Source: Bacteroidales bacterium | GTDB lineage: Bacteria > Bacteroidota > Bacteroidia > Bacteroidales > UBA4417 | Assembly: GCA_030654075.1 (NCBI GenBank) | Contig: JAURYB010000005.1 | Location: 72,732-129,677 of the forward strand | Direction of reading: 5' to 3' | Length of the DNA stretch: 56,946 nucleotides | Part shown: one piece after another, positions 26,974 through 37,051 of the stretch | Numbering within the stretch: position 1 is the stretch's first letter | How the letters are laid out: every line of letters begins with the position of its first letter | The notes under the pieces: generated by a model | The model's input: only the letters and a program-made list of their open reading frames with translations | Told to the model about the DNA's origin: nothing | Database searches by the model: none | Made by a program: the position numbers and the translations under genes

Positions 26974-28728
26974 TTATTCGAGAATGAACAATCCTGCTCC
27001 GTTGTAATCGTCAGAACTACTCCAATACGGTTTCCACCAGAGAGTGGCATGATCCATATTCACAGGGTCATCGACATCGTGGTAAGCAAGGTTTATTCTG
27101 AAATAATTGCACTTTATGAGTTTTAATGGGATGGTAACTTTAGCAATCAGTTTATTCTTGTTGATTTTACTCTCAGTTTGAATGTTTTTATACATTTTAC
27201 TATTCTGAGTGATTTCGGCTTGCGTTAAACCTGCAACGAAATCAAACTTTAAATAATCTGGCGTTTGGAGAGCAGTGTCGGATGCAAACCACACACTCAG
27301 TTTGTCAGCCTGCTGGTTATTTATTGCTGTAAGAAGGATGTCATCCGTAACAGAAATCTCAATAAAAAGGTTCTTATTATCATGATGTGTTTTCAGTTCG
27401 AAGCCTGAATCATGAAGTCCATTCCAATCCCAGGCTTCATCAACATAAGCAGGGATTTGCACAGGGTAAAGAGATTCAGGTAATTGTGTTTTTTCAGAAC
27501 ACTTTCTCAGATAATCAACTGTCAGTTTTTTGGTAACACTGCCATGCAGATTGTGACCGGGCTGCATGCATTGCACATTGAGGCTTAATTTTATTTCCGG
27601 TATTTCCCATACTTTAACCTTAGTGTCAAAAGAAACTACAACCGGTATAGTCAATCTTTCATTTGGATGAAGCAATTGCTTTATATACGGAGGGTTAATG
27701 GCGAAATTCATATTCTTTTCGAAGGCACTGCTGATTTCAAAAGGGAAATCACTTGTATTATTAAGTAATATACTGGTATGGAGTTCATTAGCCGAATCGG
27801 TGAGCAAAAAAACCGGGGTAAGTTGCGCCCAATTGCCGGATCGTAAAGTATTAACTTGCTTTTCGGTTGTTTCATCAACTATATTCAAGGGCAGCATTCC
27901 CGCAAGGTCGAGATTGGCAATTTTAATGTCCTGTTCTCTTACCGATACCTGCATCATGTTATGGTACTCGCCAAAAGCTATCCCTTGCATCCCTGGTCCA
28001 CCTGTTGCCAGGCCTGCGAGCATGTAGTGAGGTTGGTTGTTGATCGTTTTATGCATAAACCGGTGCTCGTGTCCGCAGAACCAGTAAGCATTTCTATTTT
28101 TTAACAGTGTTAAAAGATTGTTTATGTTGTTGTTATTCTGAATTTTCCAGAGGGGATAATGCTGAATTACAAAAACCGGATCATTTTCAGGATGCTTTTT
28201 AACTTCCTGCCAAACAAAGCTATATTGTGCTTCCGAAAAATTATGAGTTCCTGCTTCCGAAATATTTAACACAAGAAAGAGAGCCTTTCCGACTGAAAAA
28301 CTATAATACTCTGGGCCAAAACGCTTCGTCCAGATATCTTTCATCAGCTGGTTGGTAATGTCGTGGTTACCGGCCGTAAAAAAGAAAGGCATTTCGAGTA
28401 CCCCAAGCGTTGACATAAAGGAATCCCATTGTTTTTCGATTCGGATGCTATCGTAGGTATAACCATCAATCAGATCGCCCACGGTGATAACAAAATCAGG
28501 ACTGAGCTCATTGATGCGTTTTATAGCATATTCCAAAACGCCGGGTTCTTCGCCTCCTGTAATATCGCCGGTTACTATAAACCGGAAATTATTTCCATGA
28601 ACTACAGGTGCAGCAGTCCATGGTTTGGTTATAGTCCGGATATCATGCCTGAACTGAGCCATCAGCAGGGCCTTGTTCCATGGGGCTAAACAGAACACCA
28701 AAAAAATTATCCGGATCAAAATGTTCAT
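26974..28728 (-). CDS. Secreted metallophosphoesterase with CBM9-like C-terminal domain
   Basis: Exported protein, 584 aa (signal MNILIRIIFLVFCLAPWNKA, cleavage near residue 24). A calcineurin-like phosphoesterase domain (about 45-285) shows VTGDITGG, ITVGDLIDG, FTAGNHDIT, VIQHYPLW and FCGHEHRF, all standard metal-site motifs. A middle beta region (about 300-425) is followed by a DOMON/CBM9-like sandwich (about 430-584; DEAWDWNGLHDSGFELKTHH, NLFIEISVTDD, ATLWWKPYW) of the kind that binds sugars in secreted enzymes. It lies 107 bp after the PHP gene and 10 bp before the next metallophosphoesterase. The substrate is unknown; the context points to phosphorylated mannose or inositol glycans. Confidence 0.85.
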   Translation of the reverse strand: MNILIRIIFLVFCLAPWNKALLMAQFRHDIRTITKPWTAAPVVHGNNFRFIVTGDITGGEEPGVLEYAIKRINELSPDFVITVGDLIDGYTYDSIRIEKQWDSFMSTLGVLEMPFFFTAGNHDITNQLMKDIWTKRFGPEYYSFSVGKALFLVLNISEAGTHNFSEAQYSFVWQEVKKHPENDPVFVIQHYPLWKIQNNNNINNLLTLLKNRNAYWFCGHEHRFMHKTINNQPHYMLAGLATGGPGMQGIAFGEYHNMMQVSVREQDIKIANLDLAGMLPLNIVDETTEKQVNTLRSGNWAQLTPVFLLTDSANELHTSILLNNTSDFPFEISSAFEKNMNFAINPPYIKQLLHPNERLTIPVVVSFDTKVKVWEIPEIKLSLNVQCMQPGHNLHGSVTKKLTVDYLRKCSEKTQLPESLYPVQIPAYVDEAWDWNGLHDSGFELKTHHDNKNLFIEISVTDDILLTAINNQQADKLSVWFASDTALQTPDYLKFDFVAGLTQAEITQNSKMYKNIQTESKINKNKLIAKVTIPLKLIKCNYFRINLAYHDVDDPVNMDHATLWWKPYWSSSDDYNGAGLFILE

Positions 28729-28835
28729 TTATTATTATCTTTTATACAGGACACATGCCTAAACGGCAAAGCGGGTAAAATGCATGATGTCATTTTCAGT
28801 TCAGCAGTAAAAACCTCCTGCCTGTTTCGTTGTCA

Positions 28836-30638
28836 TTATTTTATGAAAAAGTTTTCTTTTCCAATCTCCATTATAGGCTTGCCGGGAACAGTCCAGAAAA
28901 GACGGAGTTCCTGCTCTTCATAGTCATCAAAATAACGTATCTCAATCGGATGAAAACCTTTTTTGAGATTCATGGAACCACGAACTGTACTCAGGCTGTG
29001 CGATCCGTCGTTATTTAGCAATTCTACTCCGGAAATTTTAAGTATTGCTCCATCATCACTCTCAAGCGCAAATTGGTATTCTCCATTTAAAGGGGCATAA
29101 ACATACCCGGAAAAAACAATGCCGAAAAAGTCGGTTGCGGTTGCAACTCCTACATCGGGCTTGCCAGAAATCCCTTCACTGACAAGCTTACCTTTTGCTT
29201 TAATTTCTGTTGCCGAATGGAATGCGCCTTCATAATACTGGTATTGCAATCCATTTTTTGTAAGCTTTAAAGGTTCAGGTTCATGAGGAATATTTAATAG
29301 TATCTGTCTTCTTAAAGTTTTACTGGCAATATAGCCGGGCTTGAATGCTTTTAATGTCAGGTACACCGATTTATTAAAATCTAACGGAGCAGTGTAAAGC
29401 ATTGATGCTTCTGTTGGATCGCTGCCATCGAGGGTGTAGCGGATTTGGGCACCAGGGGTAGGACAGGTAATTCCGATACGTGAGGATGGATCTATCAACG
29501 TGAGGTTTTGCCTTATGAAGGGCATGATAACTTCATCTTTCGCTGCCAGCAGAAACATTAAAGGGATTTCGAAATGATCAACAGAGTTCACGTAAGTATT
29601 ATCCACCTTGTAAACCATTTCCGCATCAGCGGTTAATTCGCTTAGTTGAACGGTGCTGTTAGCCGGGAATATGAACTGACGGGAATCAGGTCCATTGAAA
29701 ATAAAAGTGATATCTGATTGATTGGTAACATTACACGAGAATTCATAATCCCCCATTTTAAGTTTTGACACTTGTAATGATTGCCTGATTATTTCTCCGA
29801 TATACTCAGGCTTTCCAACCAGCATATTATCTGCAAAAGCAACGGTTCGCCCTGCTAAAAGAGCTTCTTTAACTGAAGCCTCTCTATTGTCGGTAGCGAA
29901 AACAAGTGTCAGGTTACGATGTGTCCTGGCTATATCATAGGATGCATGTATCGGGTTATGAATATCGGAATTACTGATGGGTGCTATATTATATTTCAGG
30001 CAGTAATCCATGGCAACCGGGTAAAACTCGTTGCTGTTTATCACTTCTACAGCCCTGATATTTTTCTTCTCAAGATGCCTGATATGGAAAGGCTCCAGCT
30101 CGCTGTTTTTATCGGGCCATCCAGGATGGTTGTAAATTACAAAAGCACCTTCCTTCCCGGCATAATCCAGTGCATCATCAGGGGTAAGGTCTTTCCTTGC
30201 ATAAAAATTTGCATCCTTGGTAAAAAGAATATTCAGGTGGCCCAAGGGTTGGCCTTTGGTGTATTCTGTTCCCTGAATGAGGGTTATACCCCGTTTCTCG
30301 GCTGTATTAAGTGCCATTTTATACGAGGTGTTGTAGTCGGAAATTACATATTTGGGTTGTGGTGTAGTATGATCGGTAATGGCTATTACATCAAGCCCTT
30401 CGCGCCATGCCTCATTTACCCTTTCGGCTGGAAGCACGATGCCATCCGAAAAAATAGTATGCATATGAAAATCGCATTTGAGTGTTTTATATCCCGGAAT
30501 ATCAGGAATATTTATTTCTCTCCGGGCGTCAGTTTTCATGAAGCCGGTCAGCCTGCGGTATTGTATATCATACTCCTGGGCATGAGCTGTTAATGAAAAA
30601 AGAAGAAAAAAAATCAGGATTAACTGGCTAAACTTCAT
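28836..30638 (-). CDS. Secreted PHP-domain phosphoesterase with HEX_C and PA14 modules
   Basis: Exported 600-aa protein (Sec signal ending LTAHAQ). The PHP domain (about 45-290) keeps the metal-binding motifs CDFHMHTIFSDG, AITDHTT, GTEYTKG, YNHPGW and NSDIHNP, so it is expected to be a metal-dependent phosphoesterase. A chitobiase C-terminal-like module (about 385-450; SRIGITCPTPGAQIRYTLDG) and a PA14 domain (about 475-595; YQYYEGAF, DFFGIVFSGYVYAPLNGEYQF, SDDGAILKISG, NNDGSH) follow. The same HEX_C-PA14 pair ends the GH92 at 32673. It lies 1 bp after the alkaline phosphatase gene. PHP proteins in glycan loci are poorly characterised. Confidence 0.85.
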   Translation of the reverse strand: MKFSQLILIFFLLFSLTAHAQEYDIQYRRLTGFMKTDARREINIPDIPGYKTLKCDFHMHTIFSDGIVLPAERVNEAWREGLDVIAITDHTTPQPKYVISDYNTSYKMALNTAEKRGITLIQGTEYTKGQPLGHLNILFTKDANFYARKDLTPDDALDYAGKEGAFVIYNHPGWPDKNSELEPFHIRHLEKKNIRAVEVINSNEFYPVAMDYCLKYNIAPISNSDIHNPIHASYDIARTHRNLTLVFATDNREASVKEALLAGRTVAFADNMLVGKPEYIGEIIRQSLQVSKLKMGDYEFSCNVTNQSDITFIFNGPDSRQFIFPANSTVQLSELTADAEMVYKVDNTYVNSVDHFEIPLMFLLAAKDEVIMPFIRQNLTLIDPSSRIGITCPTPGAQIRYTLDGSDPTEASMLYTAPLDFNKSVYLTLKAFKPGYIASKTLRRQILLNIPHEPEPLKLTKNGLQYQYYEGAFHSATEIKAKGKLVSEGISGKPDVGVATATDFFGIVFSGYVYAPLNGEYQFALESDDGAILKISGVELLNNDGSHSLSTVRGSMNLKKGFHPIEIRYFDDYEEQELRLFWTVPGKPIMEIGKENFFIK

Positions 30639-30639
30639 G

Positions 30640-31794
30640 TTATTTTAGGTTTAAAATGGTTACTATTTTCTGGAATATTTCTGTATTTTCATATATCCCG
30701 GCAAACTGTTGAGCCTTTGGTCCGTAGGCATACACCGGTACATGGATACCCGAGTGTCCGCCCGTGGAGTAGCTGCCTTTAACAGAACCTGTACCAATAT
30801 CACCATCAAGTAAAGTTAATCCTCCGGTTTCATGATCTGCTAAAACGATTACCAGGGTTTCACCGTCTTTTTCGGCCCATTGGAGCACTTTGCCAATTGT
30901 CTGATCAAAATCAAATACTTCATTCATAAGTGCGGGAATATCATTCCAATGTCCGCAGTCATCAATCCGCGACCCTTCGAGCATTACAAAAAAGCCCTTT
31001 TTATTCTGGCTAAGCATATCAAGTGCTTTTATTGATGCTTGCTGCCACAAATCACCACGCACAGGAGCTAAGGGCAATTGTCCGTCTTCAAGCACGGCAA
31101 AAACCTTTCCTGAAACTATCTTTTCAGTTTCAGCCCAGGTACGAGTCACCTGATATCCCTTTTGCTGCATTTCACTCATCAGGTCGCGTTTATCTGCACG
31201 GTGCATAAACTGTGCGCGTCCTCCTCCGAATATAAAATCTACATTGCAATTAAGGTAGTCTGCAGCAATGTCTTCTTCTTTATCCCTGTCAGGATTTTTT
31301 GCACAAAAGGCTGATGGTGTTGCATCGGAGAGGCCACAGGTTACAACAATACCTGTGGAGAGCCCTTTTTCGGAAGCTAAATCGGTGATTGAAGGCAGCG
31401 GATTTCCCTGCACATCAACTCCTACCGAATGATAATTGGTCTTTTCCCCCGTAGCCATAGCTGTACCCGAAGCTCCCGAATCAGTAATCAGCTTATTTGC
31501 AGCGTATGTACGCGACAATCCGATAACCGGGAAATTATCAATATTCAGCGCCCCATGATTGGCTACCCATGCCGTTGAAATCTGGGTCATCCCCATTCCG
31601 TCACCGATCATAAGGATTACATTTTTAACTTTCTTACCTTTTACCGGGTTAACCTTGAAGGTAGAATATGGTTTTTCGTTGGTAAAGGATAATTTCTCCT
31701 TTGTGTCGGCCGCTTGCTGGTACTGAGCCGAAACTGTAAATGAAAAACAGAAAAGCAGGAATATTAATTGGATGGATTTGATGCTGATTTTCAT
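30640..31794 (-). CDS. Alkaline phosphatase, PhoA superfamily
   Basis: Periplasmic phosphomonoesterase, 384 aa, with a Sec signal (cleavage after FTVSA). The first metal Asp65 lies in VILMIGDGMG, the nucleophile Ser106 in LITDSGASGTAMATG, and further metal ligands in EGSRIDDCGHWND, FDQTI, LADHETGG and TGGHSG. It is shorter than E. coli PhoA because the inserted decoration domains are missing. It would remove terminal phosphates left by the phosphodiesterases of this locus. The gene is 6 bp after the EEP gene and 1 bp before the PHP gene. Confidence 0.93.
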   Translation of the reverse strand: MKISIKSIQLIFLLFCFSFTVSAQYQQAADTKEKLSFTNEKPYSTFKVNPVKGKKVKNVILMIGDGMGMTQISTAWVANHGALNIDNFPVIGLSRTYAANKLITDSGASGTAMATGEKTNYHSVGVDVQGNPLPSITDLASEKGLSTGIVVTCGLSDATPSAFCAKNPDRDKEEDIAADYLNCNVDFIFGGGRAQFMHRADKRDLMSEMQQKGYQVTRTWAETEKIVSGKVFAVLEDGQLPLAPVRGDLWQQASIKALDMLSQNKKGFFVMLEGSRIDDCGHWNDIPALMNEVFDFDQTIGKVLQWAEKDGETLVIVLADHETGGLTLLDGDIGTGSVKGSYSTGGHSGIHVPVYAYGPKAQQFAGIYENTEIFQKIVTILNLK

Positions 31795-31800
31795 GAGATA

Positions 31801-32661
31801 TTAGTTTATTTTAAGTTTAACAAAAACGGGATTATGATCTGAAAGAAAAACAGAGTCGTGCATTTCAGAAACAGAGGCATAGTTAAGTACTTCAAGCTTT
31901 TTATTCACAAATACATAATCTATCCGTGGACGCATTGCATTAGGCACCTTCCCGAAACCGTGAAGAGTCCACTCTGGACCGTAGACTATTGGAGCAATAA
32001 GCCGGCTATCCAGGTAAAGGTTATCGCTGACTATTGTTTTTATAGCATTATCACCGGGGATTGAATTAAGATCGCCAGTAATGATCACCGGAAGATCAGC
32101 AACAATTTCAGCAATTCTGTTTTTCAGCAACAATGCACTTTCATGGCGGGCAGTGTCTCCAACATGATCGAAGTGAGTGTTAAAAAAAGCAAACTCTTTA
32201 CCTGAATGATTATCCTTGAAAACAGACCAGGTTACAATTCGTTCACAGGCAGCATCCCATCCTTTTGATCCTGCTTTTTCGGGTTCGGGGCTTAGCCAGA
32301 AATTTCCGCTTCGGACAACCGTCAGACGGTCTGATTTATACAAAATAGCTGCATATTCACCTTTTTCAACCCCATCAATACGCCCAACTCCTATATGTTT
32401 ATATCCATTCAAACCTAAGAGAATATCATCCAGCTGGTTTTTTAAAACTTCTTGTGTGCCCAGTACATCAGGACTATAAAACCGGAGCATTTTACAGGCA
32501 AAGTCTTTCCGGTATTGCCAGTTGTTGAGCGAGTCGTCAGGGTTGTCGTACCGCAGGTTATAACTCATTACATTTAAACTTGCTTCCTCCTTTTTCTGGC
32601 ATGACCATGAAGAAAACAGTAAAAAAATAAAAACGAAGAAAATTAGCCTTGAATGTTTCAT
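31801..32661 (-). CDS. Endonuclease/exonuclease/phosphatase-family lipoprotein
   Basis: Surface or periplasmic lipoprotein, 286 aa (lipobox Cys21), of the EEP fold that includes inositol-polyphosphate phosphatases, sphingomyelinases and DNase I. Motifs in order are MSYNLRYDNPDD, LGTQEVLKNQ (metal Glu), FNTHFDHVGD, ITGDLNSIPGD, RIDYVFV and FLSDHNPVFVKL with the catalytic His. EEP phosphatases are recurring members of Bacteroides yeast-mannan loci next to GH92 and GH125 genes, where they are thought to dephosphorylate mannan. That role, or inositol-phosphate hydrolysis, fits here. It is 11 bp after GH92 and 6 bp before the alkaline phosphatase. Confidence 0.9.
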   Translation of the reverse strand: MKHSRLIFFVFIFLLFSSWSCQKKEEASLNVMSYNLRYDNPDDSLNNWQYRKDFACKMLRFYSPDVLGTQEVLKNQLDDILLGLNGYKHIGVGRIDGVEKGEYAAILYKSDRLTVVRSGNFWLSPEPEKAGSKGWDAACERIVTWSVFKDNHSGKEFAFFNTHFDHVGDTARHESALLLKNRIAEIVADLPVIITGDLNSIPGDNAIKTIVSDNLYLDSRLIAPIVYGPEWTLHGFGKVPNAMRPRIDYVFVNKKLEVLNYASVSEMHDSVFLSDHNPVFVKLKIN

Positions 32662-32672
32662 TACGATGATGA

Positions 32673-35603
32673 TTAACGAATAAAAAGATTACTGTTTTTT
32701 ATTGGTTCCAACGATTGAGCCTGTGGAGTTTTCCAGCCCCATTCAAGCGAATTCCCTTCATAATCTTCGAAATAAAGCAGGAGGAACTTGTGGTAGCCTT
32801 TTTTTAGCGTCGTTTTCCCGGTAGCTTTTATTGCACCATGCGAACCATCATTTTCAACAACCATACTTTCGCCGATATAGAGTACACTGCCATCGTCCGA
32901 TTCGGTGTAAAATTCATAATATCCATCTTCAGGGGCAAATATGTACCCGGCAAATTCAAATCCAAAGAAATCTTCGGTCCTTGCGCCCTTTATAGATGGT
33001 TCACTCAGGATTCCGGTATTTATAACCGGGGTCTTAAGCATATCCCCTGTGCGGCTGAATTTCCCTTCAAAATACCTGTAGTTTACTCCGTTAACGCTTG
33101 CACTGCTTTTATCAGGTACCCTCATCACCGCTTTTGTTGCCTGTACCTGCATCACCGGCCCGGATTGGTATCCTTCCTTAAATGCCCTGGCTTTGATAAG
33201 AGTATTCCTGCTTATTTTAAAAGGAGTTGAATATAAGGGAGAGTTCAGGCCAGGTTCGGTACCATCAAGGGTATAGCGGATTTCTGCGCCTTTCGTACTG
33301 CATCCAATACTGCATTCCACTTCATCCAGAAAAAGATACAGATCCTGCTCTATAAACGGAATGGACACTGTTTTGTCCTTGCTCATTGATTGAGGCGCAT
33401 CTTTTTCGAGGGAGCCTCGGGTTTTATTGGGTTTATCCGAGAGTGTAAATGCAAGTGTGCCTCCATCCATAAGCATCTTATGGGTAATAAAATTACTTGT
33501 CACCTCTTGTCCATTAAACAGTATTTTCTCAATATACATGTTTTTTTCTGTAGTATTAGCCGTGATAGCGAGGGTCTTACCATTATTTAATTTTACCGTT
33601 GCCTTTTCAAAAAGAGGGGCACTGAAAGCATATTCACCTGAACCGGGACAAACCGGATAAATCCCCAGGCTGCTAAGTGCATACCACGCCGACATCTGTC
33701 CGCAGTCTTCGTTACCCGGGATGCCATCGGGAGTTGGTTTGTACAATTCTTTCTGAATATAGCGTACCTTCTCCTGAGTTTTCCATGGCTGTCCTGCATA
33801 ATTATAGAGGTAAGCAACATGATGACTTGGTTCGTTGCCATGGGCATACTGACCGATAAGCCCTGTAATATCAGGTATGTCAGAAATCATTTCTGACGAT
33901 TCGATAAATAGTTTATCGAGAGCAGACGCAAAATTCTCACGACCGCCAAGCATCTGAATCATTCCATTCACATCATGCGGAACGTAAAAGCGGTATTGCC
34001 AGGCTGTGGCTTCGGTATAATCGCGGCTAACTGCCATTGGATTAAAAGGCGTAACCCAGTTTCCATCGTTGCGCTTTCCCCTGAAAAAACCGGTACTACC
34101 GTCAAATACTTTGATATAATTCAATGCTCTTTCACTGTATAGCCGGAATTCCTTTTCTTTTCCCAGTTCTTGGGCCATTTGTGCAATACACCAATCATCA
34201 TAAGCATACTCTAACACGCACGAAACCGATTCTTTTTCAAAATTAGACGGAATATATCCGTTGGCGAGGTAATACTGCCCTCCTTTACGAGGCTTGTTGG
34301 ACGATGTAACCATTGCTTCGAATGCTTTTTCGGCATCAAAGCCACGAATACCTTTCTGATAGGCATCCCAGATTACTGAAACTGAGTGATAACCTATCAT
34401 GGTGCCGGTTTCGCCGGAAGCCAGCGGCCATATGGGTAATTCGCCGGTTGTTTCGTACATGGCCAGCATCGAATGAATAATATTCTCAGTGAGTTCTTTA
34501 TTGATGATTGTCATAAGTGGATTCCAGGCCCGGTATGTATCCCATATTGAAAGGGTTAAATACATTTTCTGCCCTTCCGGAAGCTGTTTGATCTGCATAT
34601 CATGCGTCCTGTAATCACCGTTTACATCGCTTGTAACATTCGGAACCACCATACTATGGTATATAGCCGTATAGAAGTTTATCTTGTCGCTTTCGGAATT
34701 TCCTTCAACAATGATAGCCGAAAGTGCATCGTTCCATAAATTCAGAGCTTTGCCCCGGTATTCATCAAAACTAAATGAAGGAGCTTCGGCCTCCAGGTTT
34801 AACCTTGCATTTTCAATACTCACCAGCGAAGTGCCAACATTAACATCAATTTTTTCGCCTTTCGCAGTTTCATACCCGATAATAGCCTGAAGGTTTTTTC
34901 CTTCAACTTTACCACTTCCGGTAACTATTTTACCCGATGAAACCAGTTTAACAGTGGAAAATGGTTTGGAAAAGCGGGCTACAAAATAGATATGCTGATT
35001 GGGAGTCCAGCCGCTGGTAAGCCGGGCACCAGCAATTTCAGTCTTACTTACAATTTCAATTTCAAGATGATTAATTGTTTCGTTATCAAGGCTATGAGCC
35101 AGATCAATAACAATTTTTGACTCTTTTGATTCAGGGAATGTATATTGATGAATGCCTACCCTTTGTGTCGCAGTAAGTTCAGCAGTAATTTCCGGATCGT
35201 CGAAATGCACTTTATAATATCCTGGCGATGCCTTTTCGTTTTTATGCGAAAATGGCAGCATATCATAAATGTAGCCTTCGGGTTTAAGGTTCACGGCTTT
35301 TGTTGTGGGGTGAAACAGGATGTCGCCCAGATCAATACAGCCTGTGCCGCTTAGGTGAGTGTGCGAAAAACCGTACATGCTGCTGTCGCTGTAATGGTAG
35401 CCGGAACAAGCATCCCAGTTTCCGCGACGGGTGTCGGGACTTAGCTGTACGGCTCCGAAAGGAGTGGTAGCACCGGGATAGGTATGCCCATGAAAGGCTG
35501 TTCCGATAAAAGGATCAACAAAATCGGCAGGGAGTTCTTTCCCTTTTTTACAGGAGGCTAAAATCAGGACTGTAAGTGATATGTATATCAGCAGGTTCTT
35601 CAT
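32673..35603 (-). CDS. GH92 alpha-1,2-mannosidase-type lipoprotein with HEX_C and PA14 modules
   Basis: Lipoprotein (Cys18), 976 aa. It is a canonical GH92: VDPFIGTAFHGHTYPGATTPF near residue 30, QLSPDTRRGNWDACSGYHY, YGFSHTHLSGTGC, TEATAWQYRFYVPHDVNGM (general-acid Glu), HGNEPSHHVAYLYNYAGQPW with the GNEP segment linked to alpha-1,2 preference in studied enzymes, and GNEDCGQMSAWYALSSLG with the base Asp pair. After the catalytic part come a HEX_C-like module (about 745-815; CSTKGAEIRYTLDGTEP) and a PA14 domain (about 840-965; YRYFEGKF, SDDGSVLYIGES, ENDGSH). It trims alpha-1,2-mannose from a branched or linear mannoside. It is 9 bp after the GH125 gene. Confidence 0.95.
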   Translation of the reverse strand: MKNLLIYISLTVLILASCKKGKELPADFVDPFIGTAFHGHTYPGATTPFGAVQLSPDTRRGNWDACSGYHYSDSSMYGFSHTHLSGTGCIDLGDILFHPTTKAVNLKPEGYIYDMLPFSHKNEKASPGYYKVHFDDPEITAELTATQRVGIHQYTFPESKESKIVIDLAHSLDNETINHLEIEIVSKTEIAGARLTSGWTPNQHIYFVARFSKPFSTVKLVSSGKIVTGSGKVEGKNLQAIIGYETAKGEKIDVNVGTSLVSIENARLNLEAEAPSFSFDEYRGKALNLWNDALSAIIVEGNSESDKINFYTAIYHSMVVPNVTSDVNGDYRTHDMQIKQLPEGQKMYLTLSIWDTYRAWNPLMTIINKELTENIIHSMLAMYETTGELPIWPLASGETGTMIGYHSVSVIWDAYQKGIRGFDAEKAFEAMVTSSNKPRKGGQYYLANGYIPSNFEKESVSCVLEYAYDDWCIAQMAQELGKEKEFRLYSERALNYIKVFDGSTGFFRGKRNDGNWVTPFNPMAVSRDYTEATAWQYRFYVPHDVNGMIQMLGGRENFASALDKLFIESSEMISDIPDITGLIGQYAHGNEPSHHVAYLYNYAGQPWKTQEKVRYIQKELYKPTPDGIPGNEDCGQMSAWYALSSLGIYPVCPGSGEYAFSAPLFEKATVKLNNGKTLAITANTTEKNMYIEKILFNGQEVTSNFITHKMLMDGGTLAFTLSDKPNKTRGSLEKDAPQSMSKDKTVSIPFIEQDLYLFLDEVECSIGCSTKGAEIRYTLDGTEPGLNSPLYSTPFKISRNTLIKARAFKEGYQSGPVMQVQATKAVMRVPDKSSASVNGVNYRYFEGKFSRTGDMLKTPVINTGILSEPSIKGARTEDFFGFEFAGYIFAPEDGYYEFYTESDDGSVLYIGESMVVENDGSHGAIKATGKTTLKKGYHKFLLLYFEDYEGNSLEWGWKTPQAQSLEPIKNSNLFIR

Positions 35604-35612
35604 AGTGGTAAG

Positions 35613-37040
35613 TTAAAAGTCGGTTTCAAGTAATGCCGGATTTTCACGATGTATTTTCACGATCAATTCGCCGAAAAGGGTGTTGGCCCATGCAAACCAC
35701 GATCGGGTAAAGTTTTTTGGATCGTCCTTATAAAAAGATTCGTGCATGAATCCCGTTTCGGCATGAGTTCGTTTAAGGAAACCCAGGCAGGCAGAAATTT
35801 CCTTCGTATCGGCGGAAGTCCTGGCACGCATAATAATGCTCATGGGCCATATCATATTTTCACCCACATGCGGACCTCCGATACCTTCAGCGTATTTCCC
35901 TTTGCAGAACCAGGGATTAAAATCGCTGAAAAGAAGTCTGCGGGTATTTAGGTACAGTGGGTCTTTTGCATCCAACGCACCAAGGTATGGCAACGAGAGC
36001 AAACTGGGAATATTGGCATCGTCCATAAAGTGATAATTGCCGAATCCGTCCACTTCGAAAGGGATGAACTTCCCTTCTGTTTTGTGATCGATTACTGCAA
36101 ACTGCTGTAAGGCATGTTCTACTTCGCCGGCTAACGAGCTGCACTCTTTTGCGAATGTACTGTCGGAGTAGATGCTCCCGGCCATTTCGGCCATTTGCCT
36201 TAGCGAAACTACTGCGAAATAATTTGATGGTATGAGGTACAAAAATATGGTAGCATCGTCACTCGGCCTGAAAGCTGAACAGATAAGCCCATTTGGTTTA
36301 ATAGGATTGCCATAGCCTTTGCCTGGAACGGTATCGGTTGAAATTTCGCTCACACGCATAAAGCGGTAAGGGCCTTTGTCGGTTTTCCGTTGTTGTTCCC
36401 TGAAAGTCTTAACAATAAGTTTGGCTGTGTTAAGCCAGTTATCGGTAAATGGGGTAACATCCTGAGTTTCGCTCCAGTAATGGTATGCCAGCCTGACCGG
36501 ATAGCAGAGTGAGTCAATTTCCCACTTCCGTTCGTGAAGGTCCTTTTTCATATCCGTCATATCGCTTTCCCAATAACTGCCTTTTGGTCCGTCGTTAAAA
36601 GCATTGGCATAGGGATCGATCTGTATGCATTTTGACTGGCGGTTTATTAACCCGATAAAGAGTTTACGCAGTTCTGCATCATTTTTAACCAGATGCAGAT
36701 ACGGCCATACCTGGGCTGTAGAATCGCGCAGCCACATGGCATCAATATCACCGGTAATGATAAATGTATCGGGTTCTCCGTTTTTCTCGGAGTATTTAAC
36801 CGTTGTATCGAGTGTGTTAGGATAACAATTTTCAAAAAGCCAGGCAAGTTCCGGGTCTTTGATTGCTTTTTTTACGCGCAGAATCTCATCTTCAACAGCC
36901 TGGCTGTAGAAAGTACGTTTCGCCAAAGGAGGACGGTTGCTCACAAATCCTTGCTGCGACATGGCAAATAAAGTAGTATTTGCAAGTCCTAAATATCCCA
37001 GTCCTAATGCTGAACTCCGAACAAAATCACGTCTTTTCAT
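35613..37040 (-). CDS. GH125 exo-alpha-1,6-mannosidase
   Basis: Family GH125 (formerly DUF1237), 475 aa. Known members are inverting exo-alpha-1,6-mannosidases. The N-terminus [18 protein letters not shown] is a twin-arginine-type signal. Family motifs are [20 protein letters not shown] (catalytic-acid Asp region), [84 protein letters not shown] and [20 protein letters not shown]. It would cut the alpha-1,6 backbone after GH92 removes alpha-1,2 side residues. It lies 11 bp after the GH37/63-like gene and 9 bp before GH92. Confidence 0.95.
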   Translation of the reverse strand: MKRRDFVRSSALGLGYLGLANTTLFAMSQQGFVSNRPPLAKRTFYSQAVEDEILRVKKAIKDPELAWLFENCYPNTLDTTVKYSEKNGEPDTFIITGDIDAMWLRDSTAQVWPYLHLVKNDAELRKLFIGLINRQSKCIQIDPYANAFNDGPKGSYWESDMTDMKKDLHERKWEIDSLCYPVRLAYHYWSETQDVTPFTDNWLNTAKLIVKTFREQQRKTDKGPYRFMRVSEISTDTVPGKGYGNPIKPNGLICSAFRPSDDATIFLYLIPSNYFAVVSLRQMAEMAGSIYSDSTFAKECSSLAGEVEHALQQFAVIDHKTEGKFIPFEVDGFGNYHFMDDANIPSLLSLPYLGALDAKDPLYLNTRRLLFSDFNPWFCKGKYAEGIGGPHVGENMIWPMSIIMRARTSADTKEISACLGFLKRTHAETGFMHESFYKDDPKNFTRSWFAWANTLFGELIVKIHRENPALLETDF

Positions 37041-37051
37041 ACAGATCCAGA

